A stretch of 64,000 nt of DNA from Manihot esculenta (Eukaryota > Streptophyta > Magnoliopsida > Malpighiales > Euphorbiaceae), in the NCBI RefSeq assembly GCF_001659605.2, contig NC_035169.2:16368263-16432262 (forward strand). The letters run 5' to 3'. Below are positions 1-8,991 of the stretch, piece by piece; the first letter of the stretch is position 1; every line of letters starts with the position of its first letter. The notes below the pieces were generated by a model, which saw only the letters and a program-made list of their open reading frames with translations, made no database searches and was not told where the DNA came from. The translations under genes and the position numbers were made by a program.

Positions 1-611
1 TAGTCTTTGATAATTATCTTAAAGCATAAATAGTTGAGTTTGAATAAAATGTATGTGCTTACATGATTAAGGCACTAGTGGAGTATGATTAGAATTTGCT
101 AAAGTCATGAATTTTTATTTTATGGAACTTTTGTTAAAGAAATAAGGTGTTCAAGGTACCGAAGAAAAAGAAAAAAAAGAGCACAAAATAAATCTACTCT
201 GCTGATTAAGTGACCATGAGTAGTGCTAGTAGCCACTTGAAATTATGACCAATTGAGTAATTGGAGGTGGGTATCACATATATATACCTTCGCATCAAAA
301 GAGTGATCATGTTTCAAGCAAGAGATGAATAATTGCTCATAAATGATAATAAAAAAAAGCCTTTGATACTTTGTTTTTAGATTTAAGAACCAGCTTTGAA
401 CAATAATGAAATTAGCTAAAGTAAGGTCTAGTGACTACTCTATGAATGCTACTTGACTATTTGTGTGATTGAGTGTGAATAGTTTGAGCTCTCCTATTTA
501 TGTTAAAGATTTTGTTGGGATTATTGTTTGTAATATGACTTCTGAGTGGAGTTGATGATCTAAATTATTTGAATGCTTGAGGGCAAGCAAAAGGTTAGGT
601 GTGGGGGTATT
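1..611 (+). mobile_element. 3' internal end of a Ty3/gypsy-like LTR retrotransposon (non-coding)
   Basis: This AT-rich stretch has no convincing coding frame. It leads into a G-rich tract at 597-610 and then the LTR at 612, so I read it as the 3' untranslated internal end of an element whose body lies left of the window. The wording just before the LTR (a GAGGGCAAGCAAAAGGTT-like run followed by GTGTGGGGG) resembles the end of plant Athila/Tat-type gypsy elements. The lineage is inferred from that resemblance only, because no protein domain is visible. Confidence 0.55.
597..610 (+). promoter_or_regulatory. Polypurine tract of the leftmost gypsy element
   Basis: AGGTGTGGGGGTAT lies immediately before the LTR start at 612. 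A G-rich tract abutting the 3' LTR is where plus-strand DNA synthesis is primed. Its position sets this element on the plus strand. Confidence 0.6.
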
Positions 612-1994
612 TGATCGAATATAATTTCAACACATATTTCATACTGTTTTCAGCATTAAATTGAGTATTTTTCTGATTAAGTTTATATTTTTTGGTGATA
701 TTTCATAGAAAAAGCAAAGGAGAGGTGAATTTGATGAAAATGGATGAAAGAGCTGAAATTGACTTGACCAACGATTTGGACAAACCTACTAGACGATCGT
801 GTTTCACAAAATAAAAAATTGCCCAGATTCTCGAGCTGAGTTGACCATATTCCAGTTGAAAGATTAGAGCAGCAATTTGCCCAAACCACTGGGAAAATCA
901 ACAATTTACACAGAGACCTGACAATAAGCGGAAAATTAATTCAAATTTGAAATAAGAGATCAAATCTCCTCATTTAAAGCTGCGGGATTTCACATGATTT
1001 TTTCTCCTTAAGCATGGCATCATAGCTTCCTTAATTCAAGGAGTCCTCTCCTGAATGAAAGATATTAAAAGAAGTATTCCTAAATTGAAGCAATGATGAC
1101 TTCCTATTTTCAAAAGGATTCTACTAGATTCAACACTTATTTAAGCCTATTTTTCTTGAAAGCCGAGGATCATCTTCTACTTATTTCTTCCAGCCGAATT
1201 TCTTCTTCTTTTTTGTATTTTCTTTCAAGCCATGAGTAGCTAAACTCTTTATTTCTAGTTGGAGTTAGGTTGAAATTTAATTTATCCATAAATTGTGAGA
1301 TCTAAACATAATTGTTTATCTTTTATTCTTTCAATATTTATGCAATTGCTTTGTTATTTAATCAATAGAGCTCATTGTTCATATTTCAAAATGATATATT
1401 GTTAGTTTGGATGTTCGAAATTCGTAATTGCTTGAGTTATTCAATAAAAAGTAACAATTTGTGTAACTTACTAAGAAATTGCATGATCTAACTTGAACTC
1501 ACTACGCAGTTTGGTTTATTGGTTAGAATTGAGTCTATATAATTCTTAATGCAGTTGATAAATTAAAATCCTATAGAAGTTTTTTGGGTTATTTGTTGAC
1601 TAGGGTTAATTAGCGAACATTTTCTAATTAATTTAAATCTAAAGAGAGTGTTTATGTAGAGCATTTTCTATAACTAGAATTAATTTATTGGAATGAATAA
1701 AAAGGTAATTTTATTTCTATGATCAATTTTTAAAACTGAAATGGATCCTAATATTCAACTAGAATTTATTTGTATTGATTTTATTCTCTTTTGTAAGCTT
1801 TATTTAATTATCTTGATCTTTATTTTGATTTCATTTTTCATTGAACTCCTCTTTTTACTTTTATTATTTATTTTCCTAATTCATGATTGGAAGTCCTTAG
1901 TATCAATTTCCTGTGAATTCAACTCTATTCACTCTACACAATTCATATTTGTTGATTTTGGATAGGTTATTCTTGGTGGCTTCGACACCAATCA
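612..1994 (+). repeat. 3' LTR of a Ty3/gypsy (Athila/Tat-like) element
   Basis: The 1,383-bp segment begins TGATCG and ends CACCAATCA, giving TGAT...ATCA inverted termini, and it directly follows a polypurine tract. The ending (GGTGGCTTCGACACC followed by ATCA) resembles plant Athila/Tat/Ogre-type LTR ends as I recall them. The next bases (1995-2019) read as Ty1/copia coding sequence on the minus strand, so the right border is also supported by the insertion context. The partner LTR is outside the window. The 74-codon frame at 1741-1965 is AT-rich and unlike known proteins; I do not call it. Confidence 0.65.
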
Positions 1995-2019
1995 ACTCTC
2001 CCTGAACATTGTTCAGTAA
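1995..2019 (-). pseudogene. Ty1/copia pol sliver, continuation of the fragment at 12401-13976
   Basis: This short piece joins the copia fragment at 12401 once solo LTR M and its target duplication are removed. On the minus strand the joined reading runs ...LISIGQQDSRGY, a stop, then TMFRES, which fits the region after the copia protease (usual form LISVGQLDDEGY). It shows that the gypsy LTR on the left and M on the right both inserted into the same copia element. Confidence 0.55.
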
Positions 2020-2024
2020 CCCCT
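2020..2024. repeat. Left target-site duplication of solo LTR M (CCCCT)
   Basis: CCCCT here matches CCCCT at 12396-12400, right after the LTR end GTGTTACA. The two copies bracket solo LTR M and were separated further by element A, which inserted three bases inside the LTR start. Confidence 0.7.
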
Positions 2025-2949
2025 TATTGTAACAGCCCGGAAACCGGTACCCTTCTGTAACGGCTCCAAACTGTTCGGCACTAGGATCCAGATCGGCTTA
2101 AGGCCGCCGGGACCCGTAGTAAGCCTGACATTCCTTCTATACTTCTGGTCTAATCCTCTACATGATCACTCTTTGCATAAAACTTTATACTGTTAAACAC
2201 CCCAGGCTTACCCCGAGGGACTGTAACTGAAACTTTTCTTTCCTTTTTGTGTTTTTCCAAGCCTAACTCCTGCATGCTCATACTTATTAGGCTTGGCCAT
2301 AAAACATCTGTAAAACATTTCATTCTTCCTTAAAACATCTTTTCTCTTTAAAAAACATTTCATACATCATGAAAACATATCCTTTCTTAAAACTCATTGA
2401 TCATGTACCCCTTATAGGATTAGCCAACCATAGACATAATATCACTCTACACATTAGGCATAGCACATCTCTAAACCATATTTCATATATTCTTCATAGC
2501 TTTACTTTATCTTTTTACATTCATACATCTCATGTCCATACATTCTCATGTCCACAACTATACTATACATGTATACATAACATAGCATATCATCACTTGA
2601 ACTTTACATCATCTTGCTAAACATATACAACTTAAACTTCTCTAAACATATACATGTTTACACCTCAATCCATACTATAACATAACTTCTCATTATTCTG
2701 CTCTTTAGCCTTCTTCTCTTAGCTTACTCTGATCATACTCTGGCCCTGCAATACTGGGATAAGGGAGAGGGATGAGCTTCTAAAGCCCAGTGAGGGGAAT
2801 CCATAAAAACAGTTCATTAAAACACATGCTCTCTTGCTATGCAACATAACACAAACATTTCACATCAAGGAAGAAGTTGTCACCTATAGCCCTCCACATA
2901 ACTGACTCACTTGTAAAATTTCTTTTGTACTTAACTTTCTGAAAACGGA

Positions 2950-3290
2950 TTTGTCAGGGCGATTAGGCCTCCTGACTGATTTCTGAAAACGTTTCGTCAG
3001 GGCGATTAGGCCTCCTGACTAGCTCATGAACACATTTTGTCAGGGCGATTAGGCCTCCTGACTGTCTTCCTGAAAACATTTTGTCAGGGCGATTAGGCCT
3101 CCTGACTAACTTCCTGAAAACATTTGTCAGGGCGATTAGGCCTCCTGACTACCTTCCTGAAAACATTTGTCAGGGCGATTAGGCCTCCTGACTGCTTCCT
3201 GAAAACTGCTTTCCTGAAAACGTTTTGTCAGGGCGATTAGGCCTCCTGACTATACTGACTCAATAATAGGGGCGGTTAGGCCTCCCTGTT
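2950..3290 (-). repeat. Tandem array in the A 3' LTR, seven units plus one degenerate
   Basis: Each unit carries GTCAGGGCGATTAGG and CCTCCTGAC, so its ends GTCAGG and CCTGAC form an inverted repeat. Units recur about every 42-45 bp, with one larger gap of about 60 bp before the seventh, and are joined by TTCCTGAAAACATTT-like linkers. The eighth unit (near 3268) is degenerate. The array sits between the motif cluster and the U5 side of the LTR, as do unrelated arrays in the other LTR families here. Confidence 0.9.
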
Positions 3291-3775
3291 CATACTCTTT
3301 ATGCTTGACTCTTCCCGTACTCTTTTCTCGACTTTTCATGTCAAAATGAGGGCTAAAGGGTTATTCAACATTCATCCGCATACTTATCCAGTTATGCAAT
3401 GCAGCATCTTCATGGTTCTAGTGCAACATTATCTCATGGCATTTATGATGCATGTCTCATGTTCGTCACATTATTATCTTTTAGTATTAACCATCCTAGC
3501 ATTAACATGGCAATTATGATGCATGAATCATGCTGAAACATTCTTTAATTTAAAACATGCATAGTTAGTCCCACTCACCTGTCACCTCTGCTCCACTAAC
3601 TTGGCCAACTCTGTACTGGAGCTAAGCACCTCTTCTCTGATCAAATCCTACATCAAAGGACTCTCATGAGGTGCTAAACATCTCTAGCATAACTCTAATA
3701 CACCTTCCCAAAACCCCTCTATAGCCTCATAAACATGCATGAAAAATCATGCAAAGGAAGGCAAAACAGAGTACC

Positions 3776-4057
3776 TTCGGCGGCACTTTCGGCGGCCGAA
3801 AGTCTCTTCCAGAGACGAAACTCGCCTACTTTCGGCGGCCGAACCTCTACTTTCGGCGGCCGAAAGTCCTATTATCTCTCCTTCGGGTGCACCTTCGGCA
3901 TCCGAAAGTCTCGTCCAGAGACGAAACTCAACCTTCGGCGGCACCTTCGGCGGCCGAATGTGCATGACAGATCCGAAAGTCCACCTTCCGGAAGCAGCCT
4001 TCGGCAGCCAAAGCCACCTCCACAAGGCATTCGGCGGCCGAAACTCACTTCGGCGGC
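3776..4057. repeat. Cluster of TTCGGCGGCCGAA near-palindromes in the A 3' LTR
   Basis: The motif TTCGGCGGCCGAA and close variants (TTCGGCGGCA, TTCGGCAGCC) recur many times in under 300 bp. The motif reads TTCGGCNGCCGAA on either strand. It keeps several frames open at once, which explains the overlapping FGGR- and SAAE-rich frames here. Confidence 0.9.
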
Positions 4058-4587
4058 CGAACCTGAGTTCTTCCAGAACCCAGTTCATGCACCAACACAT
4101 CTCCTCAAACCCATCCTAACACACTTCACTTGCATATAACCTCTAATCATACCTAAAGGGTCCTAAAACACCCTTAAACTCTAACAACATCAACACATAA
4201 ACATATAGTGCACAAAGGGTCCATGAAACCCTCCCATGCACACCCATGCATATCTAACACTTCCAACCCATAAAACCCTTAAAACTTTCCATAAAACATG
4301 CTTAAAATACCATAAAACATAGAGATCAACCCTTACCTCTTGAGTTGGTGTGACCTCAACTTCAAAACGTGGAGAAAACACTTCCAAAAGCTTCAAACTC
4401 CAAAACTTACTCCTTTTGCTCAAAACCTTCAAAACCAAGTCAAAAGCTTACTAAAACTTTGAAAAAACTTGGAAAGACTAAGAAATCATGCCAAGGAGGA
4501 CATGAGCTCACCTTGGGTGGGAAGAGGAAGAAAACTTGCCTCTTCCACCGCCCTAAGTGGCTTTTATAGAGGAGCTGGTCAACCACG

Positions 4588-4704
4588 TTCGGCGGCCAAA
4601 CATGCAGGCGAAACCATGCAATGTTCGGCGGCCAAACTTTTCTTTCGGAAGCCGAACCTCTAGCATTTTCGGCGGCCGAATGTCACCTTCGGCGGCCGAA
4701 CCTG
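4588..4704. repeat. Second TTCGGCGGCCGAA cluster in the A 3' LTR, upstream of the TATA
   Basis: At least five copies or variants of the near-palindrome lie just upstream (in LTR sense) of the TATA-like CTATAAAAG, an arrangement repeated in the D and L LTRs. A role in promoter control is inferred from position only. Confidence 0.85.
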
Positions 4705-4848
4705 TGCTTTTGCCTCTTTAGCCTTTTCTTCAAAACTCAAAATCCTTTTTACTTAAAACCTTTACTTAAACCCTTACTGGCAACTCCGACATCCCGAATT
4801 TCCACCGGACGGTGAGAATTCCGATGCCTGAACGAGCCGGGTATTACA

Positions 4849-4861
4849 TTCTACCCCCCTT
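4849..4861 (-). promoter_or_regulatory. Polypurine tract of element A
   Basis: On the minus strand this reads AAGGGGGGTAGAA and abuts the 3' LTR (ending at 4848). It is where plus-strand DNA synthesis is primed. Confidence 0.9.
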
Positions 4862-4867
4862 AAAAAA

Positions 4868-4887
4868 AACATTCGTCCTCGAATGTT
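4868..4887 (-). other. Conserved hairpin next to the A polypurine tract
   Basis: The arms AACATTCG and CGAATGTT flank a four-base loop. The same hairpin lies in the same place in C, D, K and L, so it is retained even in this non-autonomous element. Its function is unknown to me; a cis role in reverse transcription or packaging is a guess. Confidence 0.8.
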
Positions 4888-5289
4888 AAAACAACACGTA
4901 ACATATAATCAAAGCAACATGCAAAACGTAAAACTTCAACCTTGTTCTTGACTTTCATAACCTTCCGCTGCGCTACTCTGATCTTTCTATTCTTCTTCCT
5001 TCTTCGTTCTCTATTACTTTTCTCTTCTACCTTCCTTCTTCTACTTTTACTCTTATTCTTCTTTGCTCTCCTCTTCCTCTGTACTAATCTCTTTAACCTT
5101 TTACTACCTGAACCTGAATCTCTAATTTATCCTGCTTTTCCCGCACATCACTGGAACGCTCCAGGGTGAGGTACTAGGTCAGATAAACCGCCATCTACTA
5201 ACTGCTTCCCTGCACTACTCCTACACCTCTCTTATAACTCTTACCTCTCAAAAACTCTTAGAACGTATACCAACACATCAAAGTTCACA

Positions 5290-6033
5290 TCACAACATAT
5301 TAGTGTATCCAAGAGTGAACATACCTAACCCCATTAGGTTTGATGTGTCAGTCTCCTGCTGAGCCCAGGTGAAGATCCGGATCGGTGCTGATGGATCCTC
5401 TCCAGGAAATCCTACCAAAGAAGGGGGTACACCTCTCTCTTCACCTTGACTACTAGCTTGATCCATCGCTGGAACTGTTGGCTGTGCTACTCTTCCTGAA
5501 ACTATTCGTGGTGACCATGTCCTGTTGAACCGAGTAGGACACTCACGTGCAAAGTGCCCTTCCTGTCCACATCGGTAGCATGCAGTTGTCCCTGCTAGAC
5601 ACACCCCTCCATGTGATCTTCCACATCTTTTACATCTTATAGGGCCTGAGCCTGAACCTGAGGCATCCAGACTAGCCTTCAGCCTCTGCCAGAACCTACT
5701 CCTCTTTGACCTTCTCAAACCTCTAGTCTTCTTTTTACCTCTTGTGGCTGCTGTGCTCAGAGTGGAGGGATCAACTTCTCCTGTGCTTGAGTTTTTGGAC
5801 TCCTTGGTCCGAACATCATCTTCTGACTTTCTCATACTTTCTTCATCTATACTTACTTGCAGACCTACATCCCTCCTCTGTACCATTTCTTCCCTGTTAA
5901 CCTCATAAGACCTTTCTAGGTCTCTTGCTATCTCCTCTCTACTTGCTCTTGCCTCTGGCAATTCTGGGAAAAAGGTATCCATACCGTCCCATTCAGATGG
6001 ATCTGACTCCACCGATTGACCATCACCTTGCAT
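5290..6033 (-). CDS. gag: Shortened, rearranged Gag-like protein of element A
   Basis: I choose the start at 6031-6033 because it follows the conserved TTTCAG acceptor-like site, as gag does in D, K and L; the open frame itself extends upstream to 6069. The protein is about 247 residues: an acidic, polar N-terminal part of about 100 residues (many E, S, R), a basic stretch (RGKKKTRGLRRSKRSR), then a CX2C...CX2CX4HX4C knuckle ending CGQEGHFAREC. The tail (PSAPIRIFTWAQQE) matches the segment before the protease in the autonomous elements, then breaks off. The capsid-like region around the KKAREWF motif of D and L, and the proline/tyrosine-rich N-terminus, are missing. The knuckle would bind RNA; whether the protein forms particles alone is unknown. 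Confidence 0.75.
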   Translation of the reverse strand: MQGDGQSVESDPSEWDGMDTFFPELPEARASREEIARDLERSYEVNREEMVQRRDVGLQVSIDEESMRKSEDDVRTKESKNSSTGEVDPSTLSTAATRGKKKTRGLRRSKRSRFWQRLKASLDASGSGSGPIRCKRCGRSHGGVCLAGTTACYRCGQEGHFARECPTRFNRTWSPRIVSGRVAQPTVPAMDQASSQGEERGVPPSLVGFPGEDPSAPIRIFTWAQQETDTSNLMGLGMFTLGYTNML

Positions 6034-6436
6034 CTCAGCTCTTTCTGAAACACGTAGGCCCACATGCAATCAAACAGAGCATCACGTAATCTCTTCTATA
6101 AACATATGTATTATGAATGCATTTGTCACCAATACTCCTCAACCTAGCATACATGCCATGACCAACTGTGCCAAAAGCCATTTCTGGTCTCTCAACTCAT
6201 CTCATATCATAACATAGCATATTGAGGAATCAGGGATCAGTTAACATTCATAATACATCTAAAATGCACATGCATCAAACATGGCATTACACATCAACAT
6301 GCAGGACAGGACTCCTTATCCTATCCTAGTGGACATGATCTTTCTCTTCATCTTTCTTATTGTGCTTGCCTTACTAAAACAACCTCTTTCCGATGTGAGA
6401 GACCTTGCTCAACACACCGTACTTATGAGGCCCTCT

Positions 6437-6448
6437 GCTCTGATACCA
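6437..6448 (-). promoter_or_regulatory. Primer-binding site of element A (tRNA-iMet)
   Basis: On the minus strand this reads TGGTATCAGAGC, the usual plant initiator-Met tRNA complement, two bases inside the 5' LTR border at 6451. Confidence 0.93.
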
Positions 6449-7372
6449 ACTGTAACAGCCCGGAAACCGGTACCCTTCTGTAACGGCTCCAAACTGTTCG
6501 GCACTAGGATCCAGATCGGCTTAAGGCCGCCGGGACCCGTAGTAAGCCTGACATTCCTTCTATACTTCTGGTCTAATCCTCTACATGATCACTCTTTGCA
6601 TAAAACTTTATACTGTTAAACACCCCAGGCTTACCCCGAGGGACTGTAACTGAAACTTTTCTTTCCTTTTTGTGTTTTTCCAAGCCTAACTCCTGCATGC
6701 TCATACTTATTAGGCTTGGCCATAAAACATCTGTAAAACATTTCATTCTTCCTTAAAACATCTTTTCTCTTTAAAAAACATTTCATACATCATGAAAACA
6801 TATCCTTTCTTAAAACTCATTGATCATGTACCCCTTATAGGATTAGCCAACCATAGACATAATATCACTCTACACATTAGGCATAGCACATCTCTAAACC
6901 ATATTTCATATATTCTTCATAGCTTTACTTTATCTTTTTACATTCATACATCTCATGTCCATACATTCTCATGTCCACAACTATACTATACATGTATACA
7001 TAACATAGCATATCATCACTTGAACTTTACATCATCTTGCTAAACATATACAACTTAAACTTCTCTAAACATATACATGTTTACACCTCAATCCATACTA
7101 TAACATAACTTCTCATTATTCTGCTCTTTAGCCTTCTTCTCTTAGCTTACTCTGATCATACTCTGGCCCTGCAATACTGGGATAAGGGAGAGGGATGAGC
7201 TTCTAAAGCCCAGTGAGGGGAATCCATAAAAACAGTTCATTAAAACACATGCTCTCTTGCTATGCAACATAACACAAACATTTCACATCAAGGAAGAAGT
7301 TGTCACCTATAGCCCTCCACATAACTGACTCACTTGTAAAATTTCTTTTGTACTTAACTTTCTGAAAACGGA

Positions 7373-7713
7373 TTTGTCAGGGCGATTAGGCCTCCTGACT
7401 GATTTCTGAAAACGTTTCGTCAGGGCGATTAGGCCTCCTGACTAGCTCATGAACACATTTTGTCAGGGCGATTAGGCCTCCTGACTGTCTTCCTGAAAAC
7501 ATTTTGTCAGGGCGATTAGGCCTCCTGACTAACTTCCTGAAAACATTTGTCAGGGCGATTAGGCCTCCTGACTACCTTCCTGAAAACATTTGTCAGGGCG
7601 ATTAGGCCTCCTGACTGCTTCCTGAAAACTGCTTTCCTGAAAACGTTTTGTCAGGGCGATTAGGCCTCCTGACTATACTGACTCAATAATAGGGGCGGTT
7701 AGGCCTCCCTGTT
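7373..7713 (-). repeat. Tandem array in the A 5' LTR
   Basis: This is an exact positional counterpart of the array at 2950-3290, with the same seven units and one degenerate unit. Loss or gain of units is common in tandem arrays, so equal copy number supports a very recent insertion. Confidence 0.9.
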
Positions 7714-8983
7714 CATACTCTTTATGCTTGACTCTTCCCGTACTCTTTTCTCGACTTTTCATGTCAAAATGAGGGCTAAAGGGTTATTCAACATTCATCC
7801 GCATACTTATCCAGTTATGCAATGCAGCATCTTCATGGTTCTAGTGCAACATTATCTCATGGCATTTATGATGCATGTCTCATGTTCGTCACATTATTAT
7901 CTTTTAGTATTAACCATCCTAGCATTAACATGGCAATTATGATGCATGAATCATGCTGAAACATTCTTTAATTTAAAACATGCATAGTTAGTCCCACTCA
8001 CCTGTCACCTCTGCTCCACTAACTTGGCCAACTCTGTACTGGAGCTAAGCACCTCTTCTCTGATCAAATCCTACATCAAAGGACTCTCATGAGGTGCTAA
8101 ACATCTCTAGCATAACTCTAATACACCTTCCCAAAACCCCTCTATAGCCTCATAAACATGCATGAAAAATCATGCAAAGGAAGGCAAAACAGAGTACCTT
8201 CGGCGGCACTTTCGGCGGCCGAAAGTCTCTTCCAGAGACGAAACTCGCCTACTTTCGGCGGCCGAACCTCTACTTTCGGCGGCCGAAAGTCCTATTATCT
8301 CTCCTTCGGGTGCACCTTCGGCATCCGAAAGTCTCGTCCAGAGACGAAACTCAACCTTCGGCGGCACCTTCGGCGGCCGAATGTGCATGACAGATCCGAA
8401 AGTCCACCTTCCGGAAGCAGCCTTCGGCAGCCAAAGCCACCTCCACAAGGCATTCGGCGGCCGAAACTCACTTCGGCGGCCGAACCTGAGTTCTTCCAGA
8501 ACCCAGTTCATGCACCAACACATCTCCTCAAACCCATCCTAACACACTTCACTTGCATATAACCTCTAATCATACCTAAAGGGTCCTAAAACACCCTTAA
8601 ACTCTAACAACATCAACACATAAACATATAGTGCACAAAGGGTCCATGAAACCCTCCCATGCACACCCATGCATATCTAACACTTCCAACCCATAAAACC
8701 CTTAAAACTTTCCATAAAACATGCTTAAAATACCATAAAACATAGAGATCAACCCTTACCTCTTGAGTTGGTGTGACCTCAACTTCAAAACGTGGAGAAA
8801 ACACTTCCAAAAGCTTCAAACTCCAAAACTTACTCCTTTTGCTCAAAACCTTCAAAACCAAGTCAAAAGCTTACTAAAACTTTGAAAAAACTTGGAAAGA
8901 CTAAGAAATCATGCCAAGGAGGACATGAGCTCACCTTGGGTGGGAAGAGGAAGAAAACTTGCCTCTTCCACCGCCCTAAGTGG

Positions 8984-8991
8984 CTTTTATA
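8984..8991 (-). promoter_or_regulatory. TATA-like box of the A 5' LTR
   Basis: CTTTTATA on the plus strand is TATAAAAG in the element sense. It lies between the upstream motif cluster and the donor-like GTAAGGG at 8759, as expected for a promoter about 230 bp upstream. Confidence 0.6.

Larger units (their letters stand above)
2028..4848 (-). repeat. 3' LTR of element A
   Basis: 2,821 bp, starting TGTAACAGCCCGG and ending CCGGGTATTACA on the plus strand (reverse of the LTR sense). It holds an eight-unit tandem array (2950-3290) and two clusters of the TTCGGCNGCCGAA motif (3776-4057 and 4588-4704). A TATA-like CTATAAAAG lies on the minus strand near 4561-4569. The frames within it (3735-4139, 3747-4100 and others) are by-products of the repeat clusters and are not genes. 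Confidence 0.93.
6045..8759 (-). other. Possible leader intron of element A
   Basis: On the minus strand CTCAAGAG is followed by GTAAGGG (donor-like, G at 8759), and GTGTTTCAG ends at 6045 just before the gag start. The donor context is conserved at the same LTR position in C, D, K, L and I, and the TTTCAG precedes gag in D, K and L. Removing this 2.7-kb segment would bring gag close to the transcript start and take out the PBS. This is inference from motifs; no transcript is seen. Confidence 0.4.

Noticed and set aside
1741..1965. 74-codon hydrophobic frame that could be a small membrane protein
   Set aside because: It is an AT-rich stretch within an LTR, with Phe/Leu/Ile from T-rich codons and no support from context.
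2950..3290. CRISPR-like array of regularly spaced repeats
   Set aside because: The spacers are near-identical linkers, the array lies inside a plant retrotransposon LTR, and an identical copy sits in the partner LTR. It is a minisatellite.
3735..4139. Overlapping open frames rich in FGGR, SAAE and RRPK (also at 8158, 15855, 19171, 25640, 35003, 40103, 46536, 54053, 58518)
   Set aside because: They arise because the repeated TTCGGCGGCCGAA motif has no stop in several frames of both strands. They overlap on opposite strands, sit inside LTRs and match no family, so they are not genes.
4942..5169. 75-codon frame with a membrane-like profile inside element A
   Set aside because: It is antisense to the element, a pyrimidine-rich reading of purine-rich 3' untranslated sequence, with no homology I recognise.
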